Shown here piece by piece: positions 33,612 through 43,201 of a DNA stretch of 64,000 nucleotides. Source of the stretch: Streptococcus oralis (GTDB lineage: Bacteria; Bacillota; Bacilli; Lactobacillales; Streptococcaceae); contig NZ_CP094226.1 of NCBI RefSeq assembly GCF_022749195.1, positions 832,001-896,000 of the forward strand. Reading direction: 5' to 3'. The notes beneath the pieces are model-generated. The model saw only the letters and a list, made by a program, of their open reading frames with translations, did not search any database and had not been told where the DNA came from. The position numbers and the translations under genes are program-made. Numbering within the stretch: the first letter of the stretch is position 1; each line of letters opens with the position of its first letter.

Positions 33612-35282
33612 ATGAAAACAGATATTGAAATCGCACAGAGTATTGAGTTGAAACCAATCGTTGATGTTGTTGAGAAATTGGGTATTTCTTATGATGATTT
33701 GGAATTGTACGGGAAGTATAAGGCTAAGCTCAGCTTTGATAAAATTCGTGCTGTTGAGAGCAATCCAGTTGGGAAATTGATCTTGGTTACTGCCATCAAT
33801 CCAACACCAGCAGGTGAAGGAAAGTCAACCATTACCATTGGTCTTGCAGATGCCTTAAACAAAATTGGCAAGAAAACCATGATTGCTATCCGCGAACCAT
33901 CTCTTGGACCAGTAATGGGGATTAAGGGTGGTGCAGCCGGTGGTGGTTATGCCCAAGTATTGCCAATGGAGGACATCAATCTTCACTTTACCGGGGATAT
34001 GCATGCCATTACAACTGCTAACAATGCCCTTTCTGCCTTGATTGACAATCACCTGCATCAAGGAAATGAGCTGGGAATTGACCAACGTCGTATTCTCTGG
34101 AAACGTGTGGTGGACTTGAACGACCGCGCCCTTCGTCATGTGACCGTTGGACTTGGTGGTCCTCTAAATGGTATTCCTCGTGAGGATGGCTTTGATATTA
34201 CAGTTGCTTCAGAAATCATGGCCATTCTTTGCTTGGCTACGGATATTGAAGACTTGAAACGTCGTTTGGCCAATATCGTTATCGGCTATCGTTACGATCG
34301 TACGCCAGTTACTGTTGGTGATTTGCAGGTTGAGGGGTCTTTAGCATTGATTTTGAAAGATGCTATCAAACCGAACTTGGTTCAGACAATTTACGGTACA
34401 CCTGCCTTTGTACATGGTGGTCCATTTGCTAATATCGCTCATGGATGTAACTCTGTTTTGGCAACAAGCACAGCCCTTCGCTTGGCTGATTATACTGTTA
34501 CTGAAGCTGGTTTTGGTGCAGACCTTGGTGCTGAGAAATTCCTTGACATTAAGACACCAAACTTGCCAACATCTCCAGATGCTGTTGTTATCGTCGCAAC
34601 CCTTCGTGCCCTTAAGATGAATGGTGGCGTAGCTAAGGACGCTCTTACAGAGGAAAATGTGGAAGCAGTTCGTGCAGGTTTTGCTAACTTGAAACGCCAC
34701 GTTGAGAACATCCGTAAGTTTGGTATTCCAGCAGTTGTTTCGATTAATGAATTTGTCTCTGATACAGAAGCTGAAATCGCAGCTTTGAAGGAACTCTGTG
34801 CCTCTATCAATGTGCCAGTTGAGTTGGCTAGTGTCTGGGCTGATGGCGCAGAAGGTGGCGTAGCACTTGCCGAAACACTTGTCAAGACAATCGCTGAAAA
34901 CCCAGCCAACTACACTCGTCTTTATGACAATGACCTTTCTGTCCAAGAAAAGATTGAAAAAATTGTCACTGAAATCTACCGTGGTAGCAAAGTGAACTTT
35001 GAGAAGAAAGCTCAAACTCAAATTGCCCAAATCGTTCAGAATGGTTGGGACAAATTGCCAATCTGTATGGCGAAAACTCAGTACAGTTTCTCAGACAATC
35101 CAAATGCACTTGGAGCACCAGAAAACTTTGAAATTACCATTCGTGAATTGGTACCAAAATTAGGTGCAGGCTTCATCGTTGCCCTAACTGGTGATGTCAT
35201 GACCATGCCAGGACTTCCAAAACGTCCAGCCGCTCTTAATATGGATGTTGAAAGTGACGGGACCGTTCTAGGTTTGTTCTAG
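33612..35282 (+). CDS. fhs: Formate-tetrahydrofolate ligase
   Basis: A 556-aa cytoplasmic enzyme making 10-formyl-tetrahydrofolate from formate, ATP and THF, feeding purine and formyl-methionine synthesis. The ATP loop is in [18 protein letters not shown] (about residues 64-81). The family signature [20 protein letters not shown] follows at about 94-113. [14 protein letters not shown] near the C-terminus is also typical. The length is usual. Monocistronic with its own promoter and terminator. Confidence 0.97.
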   Translation: MKTDIEIAQSIELKPIVDVVEKLGISYDDLELYGKYKAKLSFDKIRAVESNPVGKLILVTAINPTPAGEGKSTITIGLADALNKIGKKTMIAIREPSLGPVMGIKGGAAGGGYAQVLPMEDINLHFTGDMHAITTANNALSALIDNHLHQGNELGIDQRRILWKRVVDLNDRALRHVTVGLGGPLNGIPREDGFDITVASEIMAILCLATDIEDLKRRLANIVIGYRYDRTPVTVGDLQVEGSLALILKDAIKPNLVQTIYGTPAFVHGGPFANIAHGCNSVLATSTALRLADYTVTEAGFGADLGAEKFLDIKTPNLPTSPDAVVIVATLRALKMNGGVAKDALTEENVEAVRAGFANLKRHVENIRKFGIPAVVSINEFVSDTEAEIAALKELCASINVPVELASVWADGAEGGVALAETLVKTIAENPANYTRLYDNDLSVQEKIEKIVTEIYRGSKVNFEKKAQTQIAQIVQNGWDKLPICMAKTQYSFSDNPNALGAPENFEITIRELVPKLGAGFIVALTGDVMTMPGLPKRPAALNMDVESDGTVLGLF

Positions 35283-35299
35283 TAAATTGCAATTGGTTT

Positions 35300-35336
35300 A
35301 AATGAGTTTGGAAAAGATTTCCAAGCTCATTTTCTT
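35300..35336 (+). terminator. Terminator after fhs
   Basis: A 15-bp stem with one G-U pair (AAATGAGTTTGGAAA with TTTCCAAGCTCATTT), 3-nt loop, then TTCTTG. Confidence 0.8.
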
Positions 35337-35362
35337 GTCTAGATATGAGGCGTTGTCGTCAG

Positions 35363-35437
35363 CTGATATAATAGAGTTACTTTCTAGACGCAATCAGTCT
35401 AGCTAAAGATATTTTCTCTGATTTCTGATATAATAGA
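35363..35437 (+). promoter_or_regulatory. Two identical extended -10 promoters before pcrA
   Basis: The 13-mer CTGATATAATAGA occurs at 35363-35375 and again at 35425-35437, 62 bp apart. Each has a TGaTATAAT core. They give predicted leaders of about 90 and 27 nt. Confidence 0.65.
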
Positions 35438-35467
35438 AACATTGACTTCAAGAGTAAGGAAGAGAAA

Positions 35468-37759
35468 ATGAACGCATTATTGAATGGAATGAATGACCGT
35501 CAGGCTGAGGCGGTGCAAACGACAGAAGGACCCTTGTTAATCATGGCGGGGGCTGGTTCTGGGAAGACTCGTGTTTTAACTCACAGAATCGCCTACTTGA
35601 TTGATGAAAAGATGGTCAATCCTTGGAATATCTTGGCCATTACCTTTACCAATAAGGCTGCTCGTGAGATGAAGGAGCGTGCCTATGGGCTCAATCCAGC
35701 TACTCAGGACTGTCTGATTGCGACCTTTCACTCCATGTGTGTTCGTATCCTGCGTCGCGATGCGGATCATATTGGCTACAATCGGAATTTCACCATTGTA
35801 GATTCTAGTGAACAGCGAACCCTCATGAAACGCATTCTCAAGCAATTAAACTTGGATCCTAAAAAATGGAATGAACGGACTATTTTGGGGACTATTTCCA
35901 ATGCTAAGAATGACCTGATTGATGATGTGGCTTATGCTGCTCAAGCTGGTGATATGTATACGCAAATCGTGGCTCAATGTTATACAGCCTATCAGAAAGA
36001 GCTTCGTCAGTCTGAGTCGGTTGACTTTGATGATTTGATTATGCTGACCTTGCGTCTTTTTGATCAAAATCCTGATGTTTTGACCTACTACCAGCAAAAA
36101 TTCCAATATATCCACGTTGATGAGTACCAAGATACCAACCATGCCCAGTACCAATTGGTCAAACTCTTGGCTTCACGCTTTAAAAATATCTGCGTAGTCG
36201 GTGATGCTGACCAGTCTATTTACGGTTGGCGTGGGGCTGATATGCAGAATATCTTGGATTTTGAGAAAGATTACCCTCAAGCCAAGGTCGTTTTGTTGGA
36301 GGAGAATTACCGTTCAACCAAAACCATTCTCCAAGCCGCAAATGATGTCATTAAAAACAATAGAAATCGTCGTCCTAAGAATCTCTGGACCCAGAATGCT
36401 GATGGGGAGCAGATTATTTACTATCGTGCCAATGATGAACAAGATGAGGCTGTATTTGTAGCTAAAACTATCGATGAACTTGGTCGCAGTCAAAACTTCC
36501 TTTACAAGGATTTTGCAGTTCTCTATCGGACTAATGCGCAATCTCGTACTATTGAGGAGGCCCTCCTCAAGTCTAATATTCCTTATACTATGGTTGGTGG
36601 GACCAAGTTCTACAGCCGTAAGGAAATTCGCGATATTATTGCTTACCTCAATCTTATTGCCAACTTAAGTGATAACATTAGTTTTGAGCGCATTATCAAC
36701 GAACCAAAACGTGGAATTGGACCAGGAACTGTTGAGAAAATCCGGGATTTTGCTAATATGCAAGAGATGTCTATGCTGGATGCTTCAGCTAATATCATGC
36801 TGTCTAGCATCAAAGGAAAAGCAGCCCAGTCTATCTGGGACTTTGCCAATATGATTCTGGATTTGCGGGAACAACTTGACCAATTAACCATCACCGAGCT
36901 GGTGGAGGCTGTTCTAGAAAAAACAGGTTATGTCGATATTCTTAATACCCAAGCTACCTTGGAAAGTAAGGCGCGGGTTGAAAATATCGAGGAATTTCTA
37001 TCTGTTACCAAGAATTTTGACGACAATCCTGATAGTCAAGAAGAGGAAACTGGTTTGGACAAACTCAGTCGATTCTTGAATGACCTTGCCCTGATTGCGG
37101 ATACGGATTCAGGCAGTCAGGAGACATCAGAAGTGACCTTGATGACCTTGCACGCAGCTAAGGGACTTGAGTTCCCAGTTGTCTTTATCATTGGGATGGA
37201 GGAAAATGTCTTTCCACTTAGCCGTGCAGCTGAAGATCCAGATGAGCTAGAAGAGGAACGCCGTTTGGCCTATGTAGGTATCACACGCGCTGAGAAAATC
37301 CTCTATCTGACCAATGCCAACTCACGCTTGCTTTTCGGTCGTACCAATTACAATCGTCCAACTCGTTTTATCAATGAAATTAGTTCAGACTTGCTCGAGT
37401 ATCAAGGTTTGGGTCGTCCTGCTAACACCAGTTTCAAGGCTTCGTATAGCAGTGGTGGGATTGCTTTCGGGAAGGGTATGAGCCTAGCTCAAGCGCTTCA
37501 AGAACGGAAACGAAATGCCGCACCAAGCTCTATCCAGTCAAGTAGTCTCCCATTTGGACAGTTTGCAGCTGGAAATAAAAAAGATTCAAGCGATACCAAC
37601 TGGTCTATTGGGGATATTGCTCTCCACAAGAAGTGGGGAGAGGGAACTGTTCTGGAAGTCTCTGGTAGCGGTGATACTCAGGAGTTGAAAATCAATTTCC
37701 CAGAAGTCGGTCTGAAAAAACTTCTAGCCAGTGTAGCTCCAATTAAGAAAAAAATCTAA
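35468..37759 (+). CDS. pcrA: ATP-dependent DNA helicase PcrA/UvrD
   Basis: A 763-aa superfamily 1A 3'-5' helicase used in repair and in removing RecA filaments. Motif Q and Walker A: AGAGSGKTRVLTHRIAYL near residue 27. Motif II: HVDEYQDTNHAQY near 221. Motif III: VVGDADQSIYGWRGAD near 246. Motif V/VI: TLHAAKGLEFPVVF near 560 and YVGITRAEKILYLT near 607. The C-terminal tail after about 690 has the usual RNA-polymerase-binding-like Tudor fold (IALHKKWGEGTVLEV). The stop is 6 nt before the radC leader hairpin. Confidence 0.97.
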   Translation: MNALLNGMNDRQAEAVQTTEGPLLIMAGAGSGKTRVLTHRIAYLIDEKMVNPWNILAITFTNKAAREMKERAYGLNPATQDCLIATFHSMCVRILRRDADHIGYNRNFTIVDSSEQRTLMKRILKQLNLDPKKWNERTILGTISNAKNDLIDDVAYAAQAGDMYTQIVAQCYTAYQKELRQSESVDFDDLIMLTLRLFDQNPDVLTYYQQKFQYIHVDEYQDTNHAQYQLVKLLASRFKNICVVGDADQSIYGWRGADMQNILDFEKDYPQAKVVLLEENYRSTKTILQAANDVIKNNRNRRPKNLWTQNADGEQIIYYRANDEQDEAVFVAKTIDELGRSQNFLYKDFAVLYRTNAQSRTIEEALLKSNIPYTMVGGTKFYSRKEIRDIIAYLNLIANLSDNISFERIINEPKRGIGPGTVEKIRDFANMQEMSMLDASANIMLSSIKGKAAQSIWDFANMILDLREQLDQLTITELVEAVLEKTGYVDILNTQATLESKARVENIEEFLSVTKNFDDNPDSQEEETGLDKLSRFLNDLALIADTDSGSQETSEVTLMTLHAAKGLEFPVVFIIGMEENVFPLSRAAEDPDELEEERRLAYVGITRAEKILYLTNANSRLLFGRTNYNRPTRFINEISSDLLEYQGLGRPANTSFKASYSSGGIAFGKGMSLAQALQERKRNAAPSSIQSSSLPFGQFAAGNKKDSSDTNWSIGDIALHKKWGEGTVLEVSGSGDTQELKINFPEVGLKKLLASVAPIKKKI

Positions 37760-37765
37760 TTTTTC

Positions 37766-37801
37766 ATCCTTCTCACGAATAATAAAGTGAGGAGGATTTT
37801 T
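37766..37801 (+). terminator. Hairpin that is both pcrA terminator and a mask on the radC ribosome site
   Basis: Left arm ATCCTTCTCAC (37766-37776) pairs with right arm GTGAGGAGGAT (37787-37797), 11 bp with one G-U, followed by TTTTT. The right arm contains AGGAGG, the radC ribosome site. Transcripts from pcrA would therefore end here or keep radC untranslated. Confidence 0.65.
37774..37781 (+). promoter_or_regulatory. ComX box (cin-box)-like element of radC
   Basis: CACGAATA matches the competence sigma factor box TACGAATA at 7 of 8 positions and has T-rich sequence upstream. radC is a known late competence gene of pneumococcus. A start a few bases downstream gives a short leader beginning at or near the right arm of the hairpin. 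Confidence 0.65.
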
Positions 37802-38482
37802 ATGTACAGTATCTCATTCCAAGAAGATTCACTCTTGCCTAGAGAAAGACTAGTTAAAGAAGGAGTAGAGGCTCTAAGCAATCAAGAATTGCTAGCAATT
37901 CTGCTCAGAACAGGAACACGTCAGGTCAATGTTTTTGAAATTTCCCAGAAAGTCTTGAATAGTCTTAACAGTCTAACTGATCTGAAAAATATGACCCTGC
38001 AGGAATTGCAGAGTCTGTCTGGTATAGGGCGAATAAAAGCCATTGAATTACAAGCGGTGATTGAACTGGGACATCGTATTCACAAATATGAAACTCTTGA
38101 GATGGAAAGTATTCTCAGTAGTCAAAAACTAGCCAAGAAAATGCAACAGGAACTTGGCGACAAAAAACAAGAGCACCTAGTGGCGCTCTATCTCAATACT
38201 CAAAATCAAATCATCCATCAGCAAACTATTTTTATCGGATCTGCGACACGCAGTATTGCTGAACCGAGAGAAATCCTTCACTATGCTTTGAAGCATATGG
38301 CAACGTCTGTGATTCTCGTTCACAATCATCCATCCGGTTCCGTATCTCCTAGTCGAAACGACAACCATGTCACGAAGCTAGTCAAGGAAGCCTGCGAACT
38401 GATGGGAATTGTGTTCTTGGACCATTTGATTGTCTCTCACTCTGATTACTTTAGTTACCGTGAAAAGACGGATTTGATTTAA
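37802..38482 (+). CDS. radC: RadC-family protein (late competence gene)
   Basis: A 226-aa JAMM/MPN-fold protein. An N-terminal helix-hairpin-helix segment (about residues 24-85, [11 protein letters not shown] and [12 protein letters not shown]) precedes the RadC MPN domain with the metal motif [15 protein letters not shown] near residue 173. The biochemical function is still unclear; despite the name, a direct repair role is not established. In pneumococcus it belongs to the ComX regulon, which the upstream cin-box-like element supports. ATG 37802 has AGGAGG 6 nt upstream. Confidence 0.93.
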   Translation: MYSISFQEDSLLPRERLVKEGVEALSNQELLAILLRTGTRQVNVFEISQKVLNSLNSLTDLKNMTLQELQSLSGIGRIKAIELQAVIELGHRIHKYETLEMESILSSQKLAKKMQQELGDKKQEHLVALYLNTQNQIIHQQTIFIGSATRSIAEPREILHYALKHMATSVILVHNHPSGSVSPSRNDNHVTKLVKEACELMGIVFLDHLIVSHSDYFSYREKTDLI

Positions 38483-38496
38483 GAATGCACATGATC

Positions 38497-38979
38497 TTAC
38501 TCAATTACTTTTAAAACATAGGAATCTACTTCTGCCATATTGATAACAGGAAGAGGTTTTATCGTGGGTACAAGTAAATCTTCTTGAACGATAAAGTCGA
38601 CAATCTCATTGAAATCTTCGATTTTATAATATCTTTTTTTATGAATGAGAATATCTCTGTAAAAGTAAAGACTTGAATGAAATTTACTTTTTAGTTTAGC
38701 ATCTGCCTTTTTACAAAATAGTTTTGCCTTTTTAGACATTTCTTTCAGCTGTTTTTCTTTTTGAGATAGTTTATCGAAATTCTCTTTATTCTTAGAAAAA
38801 GATTGGTAACTTTCCGCTGTTAAAAGTCTATAGAGATTAGAAAGATGAAAGCAAACCCTTATTTCTTTTTCATTGTTTGATAAGAAAAGATTAGCTTCCT
38901 TTTCCTTATAAGATATGAAAACATTAGCTTCTATATCTCTCAAAATCTCATGAGTAGAAGGTATTTTAATTTCATTCAT
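38497..38979 (-). CDS. Orphan protein of unknown function
   Basis: A 160-aa protein, Lys-rich, with no signal peptide or membrane helix. A helical, possibly coiled-coil stretch lies at about residues 60-95 (FDKLSQKEKQLKEMSKKAKL). It contains two Cys and many Tyr/Phe, and is more AT-rich than its neighbours. I recognise no family. It sits between radC and the C26 amidase, which I recall as adjacent in pneumococcus, so it looks like an accessory insertion. No clear promoter or terminator is seen. Confidence 0.68.
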   Translation of the reverse strand: MNEIKIPSTHEILRDIEANVFISYKEKEANLFLSNNEKEIRVCFHLSNLYRLLTAESYQSFSKNKENFDKLSQKEKQLKEMSKKAKLFCKKADAKLKSKFHSSLYFYRDILIHKKRYYKIEDFNEIVDFIVQEDLLVPTIKPLPVINMAEVDSYVLKVIE

Positions 38980-39002
38980 GATTAATAACCTATTTATAAG
39001 TC

Positions 39003-39692
39003 CTAGAGTTCATTAACAACATAGTCAAATAGAGTTTTATCTTTGGGGCGATTTTCAAAGAGAAATTCAGGATGCCATTGAACACCAAGATAAGGAAAGT
39101 CGTCTGTAGTTGTCACAGCCTCAATGATTCCATCTTTAGGATCATGTGCTACAACCTTAAGATTTGAAGCTAGATCTTTAATGCTCTGGTGGTGGAAGGA
39201 GTTGATGTGAGAGATTTCTCCATAGATTTCTCGGAGAATGGTATCAGGTTCCGTTACGAGGCGTTGGGTCGTGTATTCGGCTGAACAGTCCTGCCAATGA
39301 TCCTCGATATCTTGGTGTAGCGTGCCTCCCATGGCGACATTGAAAAGTTGAGTACCCCGACAAACAGAGAAAATTGCCTTCTTTTGCTTAATCGCTTCTT
39401 TGATAAGGGCTAATTCAAACTGGTCTCTTTGAAGATGGTAGTCATCGCTGTCAATGGTTTTTGGCTCACCATAGTACTTTGGATCAACATTTTGCCCACC
39501 CGTTAGGATGAGCTTATCAATGATACTGATGTAATAGGCAGCCATTTCTTGATCACCAATCGGTAGGATGATTGGAATTCCGCCAGCGTCCTTGACTCCT
39601 TCAACAAAGCCTTTTGCTGCATAGCTCATCATGATGTCATCATCTGGATGAGCTTTTTCATTTCCTGTAATCCCAATAACTGGTTTTTTCAT
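39003..39692 (-). CDS. Gamma-glutamyl-gamma-aminobutyrate hydrolase family (peptidase C26)
   Basis: A 229-aa class I glutamine amidotransferase-like hydrolase. The nucleophile Cys lies in FSVCRGTQLFNVAMGG (near residue 106) and the catalytic His in LGVQWHPEF (near residue 211), with Glu two positions later. Members cleave gamma-glutamyl bonds, PuuD being the known example; no polyamine pathway is nearby, so the substrate is open. It is 15 nt downstream of rex and probably cotranscribed with it. Confidence 0.9.
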   Translation of the reverse strand: MKKPVIGITGNEKAHPDDDIMMSYAAKGFVEGVKDAGGIPIILPIGDQEMAAYYISIIDKLILTGGQNVDPKYYGEPKTIDSDDYHLQRDQFELALIKEAIKQKKAIFSVCRGTQLFNVAMGGTLHQDIEDHWQDCSAEYTTQRLVTEPDTILREIYGEISHINSFHHQSIKDLASNLKVVAHDPKDGIIEAVTTTDDFPYLGVQWHPEFLFENRPKDKTLFDYVVNEL

Positions 39693-39707
39693 ACATGCTT
39701 TCGCTTT

Positions 39708-40349
39708 CTAATCCTCTTTACGCATAAAATAGAGGAGGGTTTGGAGTTCGCTTGTCAAATCGACATACTGAACGACCACATCTTTTGGGAGTTGAAGGTG
39801 AACAGGGGAAAAACTGAGAATACCTTTTATACCTGCATCAACCAAAAGATTGGCAACTTCTTGTGATTTAACACTTGGAACTGTTAGGATAGCAGTTTTG
39901 ACATCTGCTTCTTTGATTTTTTCTTTAATCTGTGAGATACCATAGATTGGAATTCCATCAGGTGTCTGGCTTCCAACTTCTGGATGGTCATCCAGGTCAA
40001 AGGCCATGATAATCTTCATCTTGTTGCGCTCGTGGAAGCGGTAGTGGAGAAGGGCATGCCCCATATTACCAATCCCAACCAGCATAACATTTGTAATGGA
40101 GTTATCATTTAGGAGATCAGCAAAAAAATTCATCAATTTTTTGACATCGTAACCAAAACCACGACGACCTAGTTCACCAAAATAGGAAAAATCCCGACGA
40201 ACGGTCGCAGAGTCGATACCGATAGCCTCTGCAATTTGTTTGGAGTTGGCACGTTCGATTTTTTCTGCATGAAATCTCTTGAAAATTCGATAGTAAAGAG
40301 AGAGTCTTTTTGCTGTTGCTTTTGGAATAGCAGACTGTTTATCTTTCAC
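39708..40349 (-). CDS. rex: Redox-sensing transcriptional repressor Rex
   Basis: A 213-aa dimeric repressor that senses the NADH/NAD+ ratio. The winged-helix domain (about residues 1-80) has [18 protein letters not shown], and the Rossmann domain has [16 protein letters not shown] near residue 90. Typical targets are fermentation genes such as adh. A Rex-box-like sequence at 40388-40406 overlaps its own promoter region, suggesting autoregulation. It is followed by the C26 amidase gene. Confidence 0.95.
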   Translation of the reverse strand: MKDKQSAIPKATAKRLSLYYRIFKRFHAEKIERANSKQIAEAIGIDSATVRRDFSYFGELGRRGFGYDVKKLMNFFADLLNDNSITNVMLVGIGNMGHALLHYRFHERNKMKIIMAFDLDDHPEVGSQTPDGIPIYGISQIKEKIKEADVKTAILTVPSVKSQEVANLLVDAGIKGILSFSPVHLQLPKDVVVQYVDLTSELQTLLYFMRKED

Positions 40350-40387
40350 AAAATCACAACCTTTCTATTCTTCTATTTTATAGAAAC

Positions 40388-40406
40388 ATTGTGAAAAAAT
40401 CAACAA
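40388..40406. promoter_or_regulatory. Rex-box-like sequence upstream of rex
   Basis: TTGTGA, five A, then TCAACAA. The consensus is TTGTGA-N6-TCACAA, so the right half has one added base. It overlaps the spacer region before a TATAAA -10 on the minus strand. Confidence 0.45.
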
Positions 40407-40414
40407 AAATAAGA

Positions 40415-40440
40415 AAAAACTAAGAAATTTCTTAGTTTTT
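40415..40440 (-). terminator. Terminator of the prs/desulfurase operon, containing a stop codon
   Basis: A perfect 26-bp palindrome with 13-nt halves (AAAAACTAAGAAA and its complement), T-rich on the minus side. It includes the TAA stop of the 73-aa gene. Confidence 0.8.
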
Positions 40441-40653
40441 ATCTGAAAAATGAGCTTGTGATAGAAAACGGTAGAGATCGCCAACCAATCCTTGATAAAT
40501 CACCTTATCATTCAGCGTTAAGGAGCTGATTAGGAGAGTATCAGGTAGGGTCACGCAACCTGATAGAGATAACATAAGCTCTTCGTAATCTTTATATTCA
40601 AGTGTACGTTCTACGTGATAGTTATCTTGATAGGTAAGTCGATACATAGTCAA
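40432..40653 (-). CDS. DUF4649 family small protein
   Basis: A 73-aa soluble protein of a streptococcal family without known function (MTMYRLTYQDNYHVERTLEY at the start). It is encoded immediately after the DUF1831 gene (adjacent codons, no gap), so the two are cotranscribed and probably coupled. Being in an operon with a cysteine desulfurase gives a weak hint at sulfur or thio-modification metabolism. The family name is from memory. Confidence 0.75.
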   Translation of the reverse strand: MTMYRLTYQDNYHVERTLEYKDYEELMLSLSGCVTLPDTLLISSLTLNDKVIYQGLVGDLYRFLSQAHFSDKN

Positions 40654-41001
40654 TTATCTTTCTTCTTTAGTGAAGATACCGCGTTCTACAAGGCTGTCCA
40701 TGAGGAAGTAGAATTTTTCCTGATGAATGTGGTGATCTTCTGATTTAAAAATATTAACCAAACGAAGGCCAGACTTGTCAGTGATGTTGAGTTTAGCACC
40801 TGTAAGGTCTTTATTGATGATGATTTTTAGGTTGAAACCTTCACCACTGTTGGGTACTTTTTCAAGTAGACGAGTTAGTTCGAAGTTTCCAACTTTTGTT
40901 TCAAAGAAAGTATTATCTTTCAGTGTGAACTTTTTGACAGTTGGGCTAAGTGTGTAGTCGTAGCGGCAGTTTTGTAGTTTAATGGTTTTTTCGAATGCCA
41001 T
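40654..41001 (-). CDS. DUF1831 family protein
   Basis: A 115-aa soluble protein of the DUF1831 family, which adopts a small TATA-box-binding-like fold in solved structures of the family; function unknown. The start MAFEKTIKLQN at 41001 has GGAG 9 nt upstream and is preferred over an upstream TTG. It lies 4 nt after the cysteine desulfurase gene, an arrangement conserved in lactic acid bacteria, so it may assist sulfur transfer. Confidence 0.8.
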   Translation of the reverse strand: MAFEKTIKLQNCRYDYTLSPTVKKFTLKDNTFFETKVGNFELTRLLEKVPNSGEGFNLKIIINKDLTGAKLNITDKSGLRLVNIFKSEDHHIHQEKFYFLMDSLVERGIFTKEER

Positions 41002-41005
41002 TAGA

Positions 41006-42121
41006 TTAATCTCCAATAATATTTTTTAAGGTTTGTGCGAGTTGTTTCAGTTCTTCCTCAGTGTTAAGAGGAGAAAGACTGATACGGACAGATTCTTTTA
41101 AACGAGGCGAATCGGGTCCATAGAAAGCTTCGAGTACATGACTGGTTTGCACAATACCAGCAGTACAAGCGGAACCGGTAGAAATTGAAATTCCTTCAAG
41201 ATCTAACCGTAGCAAGAGCAAATCATTTTTTTGGCCAGGAAAGCAAATGTTGATAACACAAGGTAGTTGGTGCTTGCTTTCATTGAGATAGTAGTCGAGA
41301 CATGCAATTTCTTCTAAAAAAGCAGATTTGAGTGCGCTTAGTTTTTGGTAATGCTCAACTTGGTCATTTAAATCCTCTTTTAGAGCAGCGACCATGCCTA
41401 CAATGGCAGCGAGATTTTCTGTTCCAGCACGTTTCTTTTGTTCTTGGTCTCCACCGTGAAGGTAGGAATCAAAGTCCGCTGAAGCAGCGTAAAGAAATCC
41501 GATTCCTTTTGGTCCATGGAATTTGTGGGCAGAAGCACTGAGGAAATCAATTCCTAATTCCTCGGGATGGATAGGAATTTTCCCGATAGCTTGAACAGCA
41601 TCTACATGATAAGCAGCAGGGTGCTCTTTTAAAATACGTCCAATCTCAGCGATAGGTAAGAGGCTTCCTGTTTCATTATTAGCATACATGGTGGAAACGA
41701 GAATGGTATCGTCACGTAAGGCCTCTTGAATTTGCTGGGCAGTTATTTCTTGATTTACTGGTTGGATGATGGTCGCTTCAAAACCAAAATGTTGAACCAG
41801 ATAATCGATAGTCTCAAGTACAGAATGGTGTTCAATAGCTGTCGTGATGATATGTTTTCCATTGTCTTGATGACGGAGACAATAGCCGATAATGGCTGTA
41901 TTGTTACTTTCTGTACCGCCAGACGTAAAAAAGATATGTTGAGGTTTGGTTCCTAGTAAGTGGGCTAAGTCCTGACGAGCTTCACGCAAGAGTTTGCCAG
42001 CCTGGCGACCATGGCCATGAATACTAGAAGGATTACCATGAGTTTCTTGCATGACCTTGGTCATTTCAGAAATAGCTACTGCTGACATAGGAGTTGTAGC
42101 AGCATTGTCCAAATAAATCAA
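41006..42121 (-). CDS. Cysteine desulfurase (NifS/IscS-like)
   Basis: A 371-aa PLP enzyme taking sulfur from cysteine for tRNA thiolation or other acceptors. The PLP lysine is in SASAHKFHGPKGIGFLY (near residue 200). The active-site Cys lies in the loop SISTGSACTAGIVQTSHVL near residue 318; this short-loop SGSAC form is the IscS/NifS type rather than SufS. No scaffold or assembly genes are adjacent. It is second in the prs operon, 9 nt after prs. Confidence 0.92.
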   Translation of the reverse strand: MIYLDNAATTPMSAVAISEMTKVMQETHGNPSSIHGHGRQAGKLLREARQDLAHLLGTKPQHIFFTSGGTESNNTAIIGYCLRHQDNGKHIITTAIEHHSVLETIDYLVQHFGFEATIIQPVNQEITAQQIQEALRDDTILVSTMYANNETGSLLPIAEIGRILKEHPAAYHVDAVQAIGKIPIHPEELGIDFLSASAHKFHGPKGIGFLYAASADFDSYLHGGDQEQKKRAGTENLAAIVGMVAALKEDLNDQVEHYQKLSALKSAFLEEIACLDYYLNESKHQLPCVINICFPGQKNDLLLLRLDLEGISISTGSACTAGIVQTSHVLEAFYGPDSPRLKESVRISLSPLNTEEELKQLAQTLKNIIGD

Positions 42122-42130
42122 AGAATCACC

Positions 42131-43090
42131 TTATTTCTTTTTGTTGTAAGCAAAGAGTGGGCTGACTGGTTTTCTTTCATGGATGCGGACGATAGCATCA
42201 CCAATTAATTCGCTAGCAGTAATGTAACATACATTTTCTGGAGTTCTTTCTTTGGTTGCTACTGAGTCCGTCACGAGGATTTCTTTGATGTTGGTAGCGT
42301 CAAGAAGATCTGCTGCACCTTCAACAAATAAACCGTGACTGGATACTGCATAAATCTCAGTTGCGCCTTCACGTTCAACGATTTTGGCTGCTTCAGAGAA
42401 AGTACGACCAGTATTTAGGATATCGTCAATCAAGATAGCCTTTTTGCCTTCAACATCCCCAATGATATAGCCTTCGTTACGATCAGAATCGTCTTGGGCG
42501 TAGTCAATGATAGCAATAGGAGCATCAAGGTATTCAGCCAAACTACGTGCACGTTTAACACCAGAGTTCTTTGGACTGACAACAACAACATCAGAACCAA
42601 GAAGTCCTTTATCACAGTAGTGCTTAGCAAATAGAGGAACAGTATAAAGATTGTCTACAGGAATGTCAAAGAAACCTTGGACCTGAACAGCATGGAGGTC
42701 AAGTGTTAGAACACGGCTTACACCAGCTTTGACAAGCATATTGGCAACTAGTTTTGCAGTGAGGGGTTCGCGAGAAGAAGCGATACGATCCTGACGCGCA
42801 TAACCAAAGTAAGGAAGGACAACGTTGATACTATGAGCACTTGCACGTACACAAGCATCAACCATGATCAACAACTCCATCAAGTGGTTGCTAACAGGGT
42901 AGCTGGTTGACTGGATGATGTAGACATCGTAACCACGGACACTTTCTTCAATGTTGACCTGGATTTCGCCGTCAGAAAATTGTCGAGAGGATAACTTCCC
43001 GAGAGGTACACCAACTGTATCCGCAATCTTTTGAGCGATTTCATGGTTAGAGTTTAGGGTGAAAAGTTTCATGTTGTTTCTATCTGACAT
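42131..43090 (-). CDS. prs: Ribose-phosphate pyrophosphokinase
   Basis: A 319-aa enzyme making PRPP from ribose-5-phosphate and ATP for nucleotide, His/Trp and NAD synthesis. It has the substrate regions [16 protein letters not shown], the catalytic [23 protein letters not shown] segment near residue 130 and the PRPP loop [14 protein letters not shown] near residue 216. The start [10 protein letters not shown] at 43090 is chosen for GAGG 9 nt upstream. Streptococci often carry two prs genes; this one heads the desulfurase operon. Confidence 0.94.
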   Translation of the reverse strand: MSDRNNMKLFTLNSNHEIAQKIADTVGVPLGKLSSRQFSDGEIQVNIEESVRGYDVYIIQSTSYPVSNHLMELLIMVDACVRASAHSINVVLPYFGYARQDRIASSREPLTAKLVANMLVKAGVSRVLTLDLHAVQVQGFFDIPVDNLYTVPLFAKHYCDKGLLGSDVVVVSPKNSGVKRARSLAEYLDAPIAIIDYAQDDSDRNEGYIIGDVEGKKAILIDDILNTGRTFSEAAKIVEREGATEIYAVSSHGLFVEGAADLLDATNIKEILVTDSVATKERTPENVCYITASELIGDAIVRIHERKPVSPLFAYNKKK

Positions 43091-43201
43091 TATAGACCGT
43101 CCTCTGTAAACTTTGCGAATCTTCTCTGAGAAAGTTTTGTTTTTCAAAGCCAGATTCTTTTATTTTTATCTTTTCTATTTTACCAAAAAAAGGAGATTAT
43201 T

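Noticed and set aside
34341..35030. 229-codon open frame opposite fhs
   Set aside because: Long only because of the codon bias of fhs on the other strand; Cys/Phe-rich shadow with no family signature.
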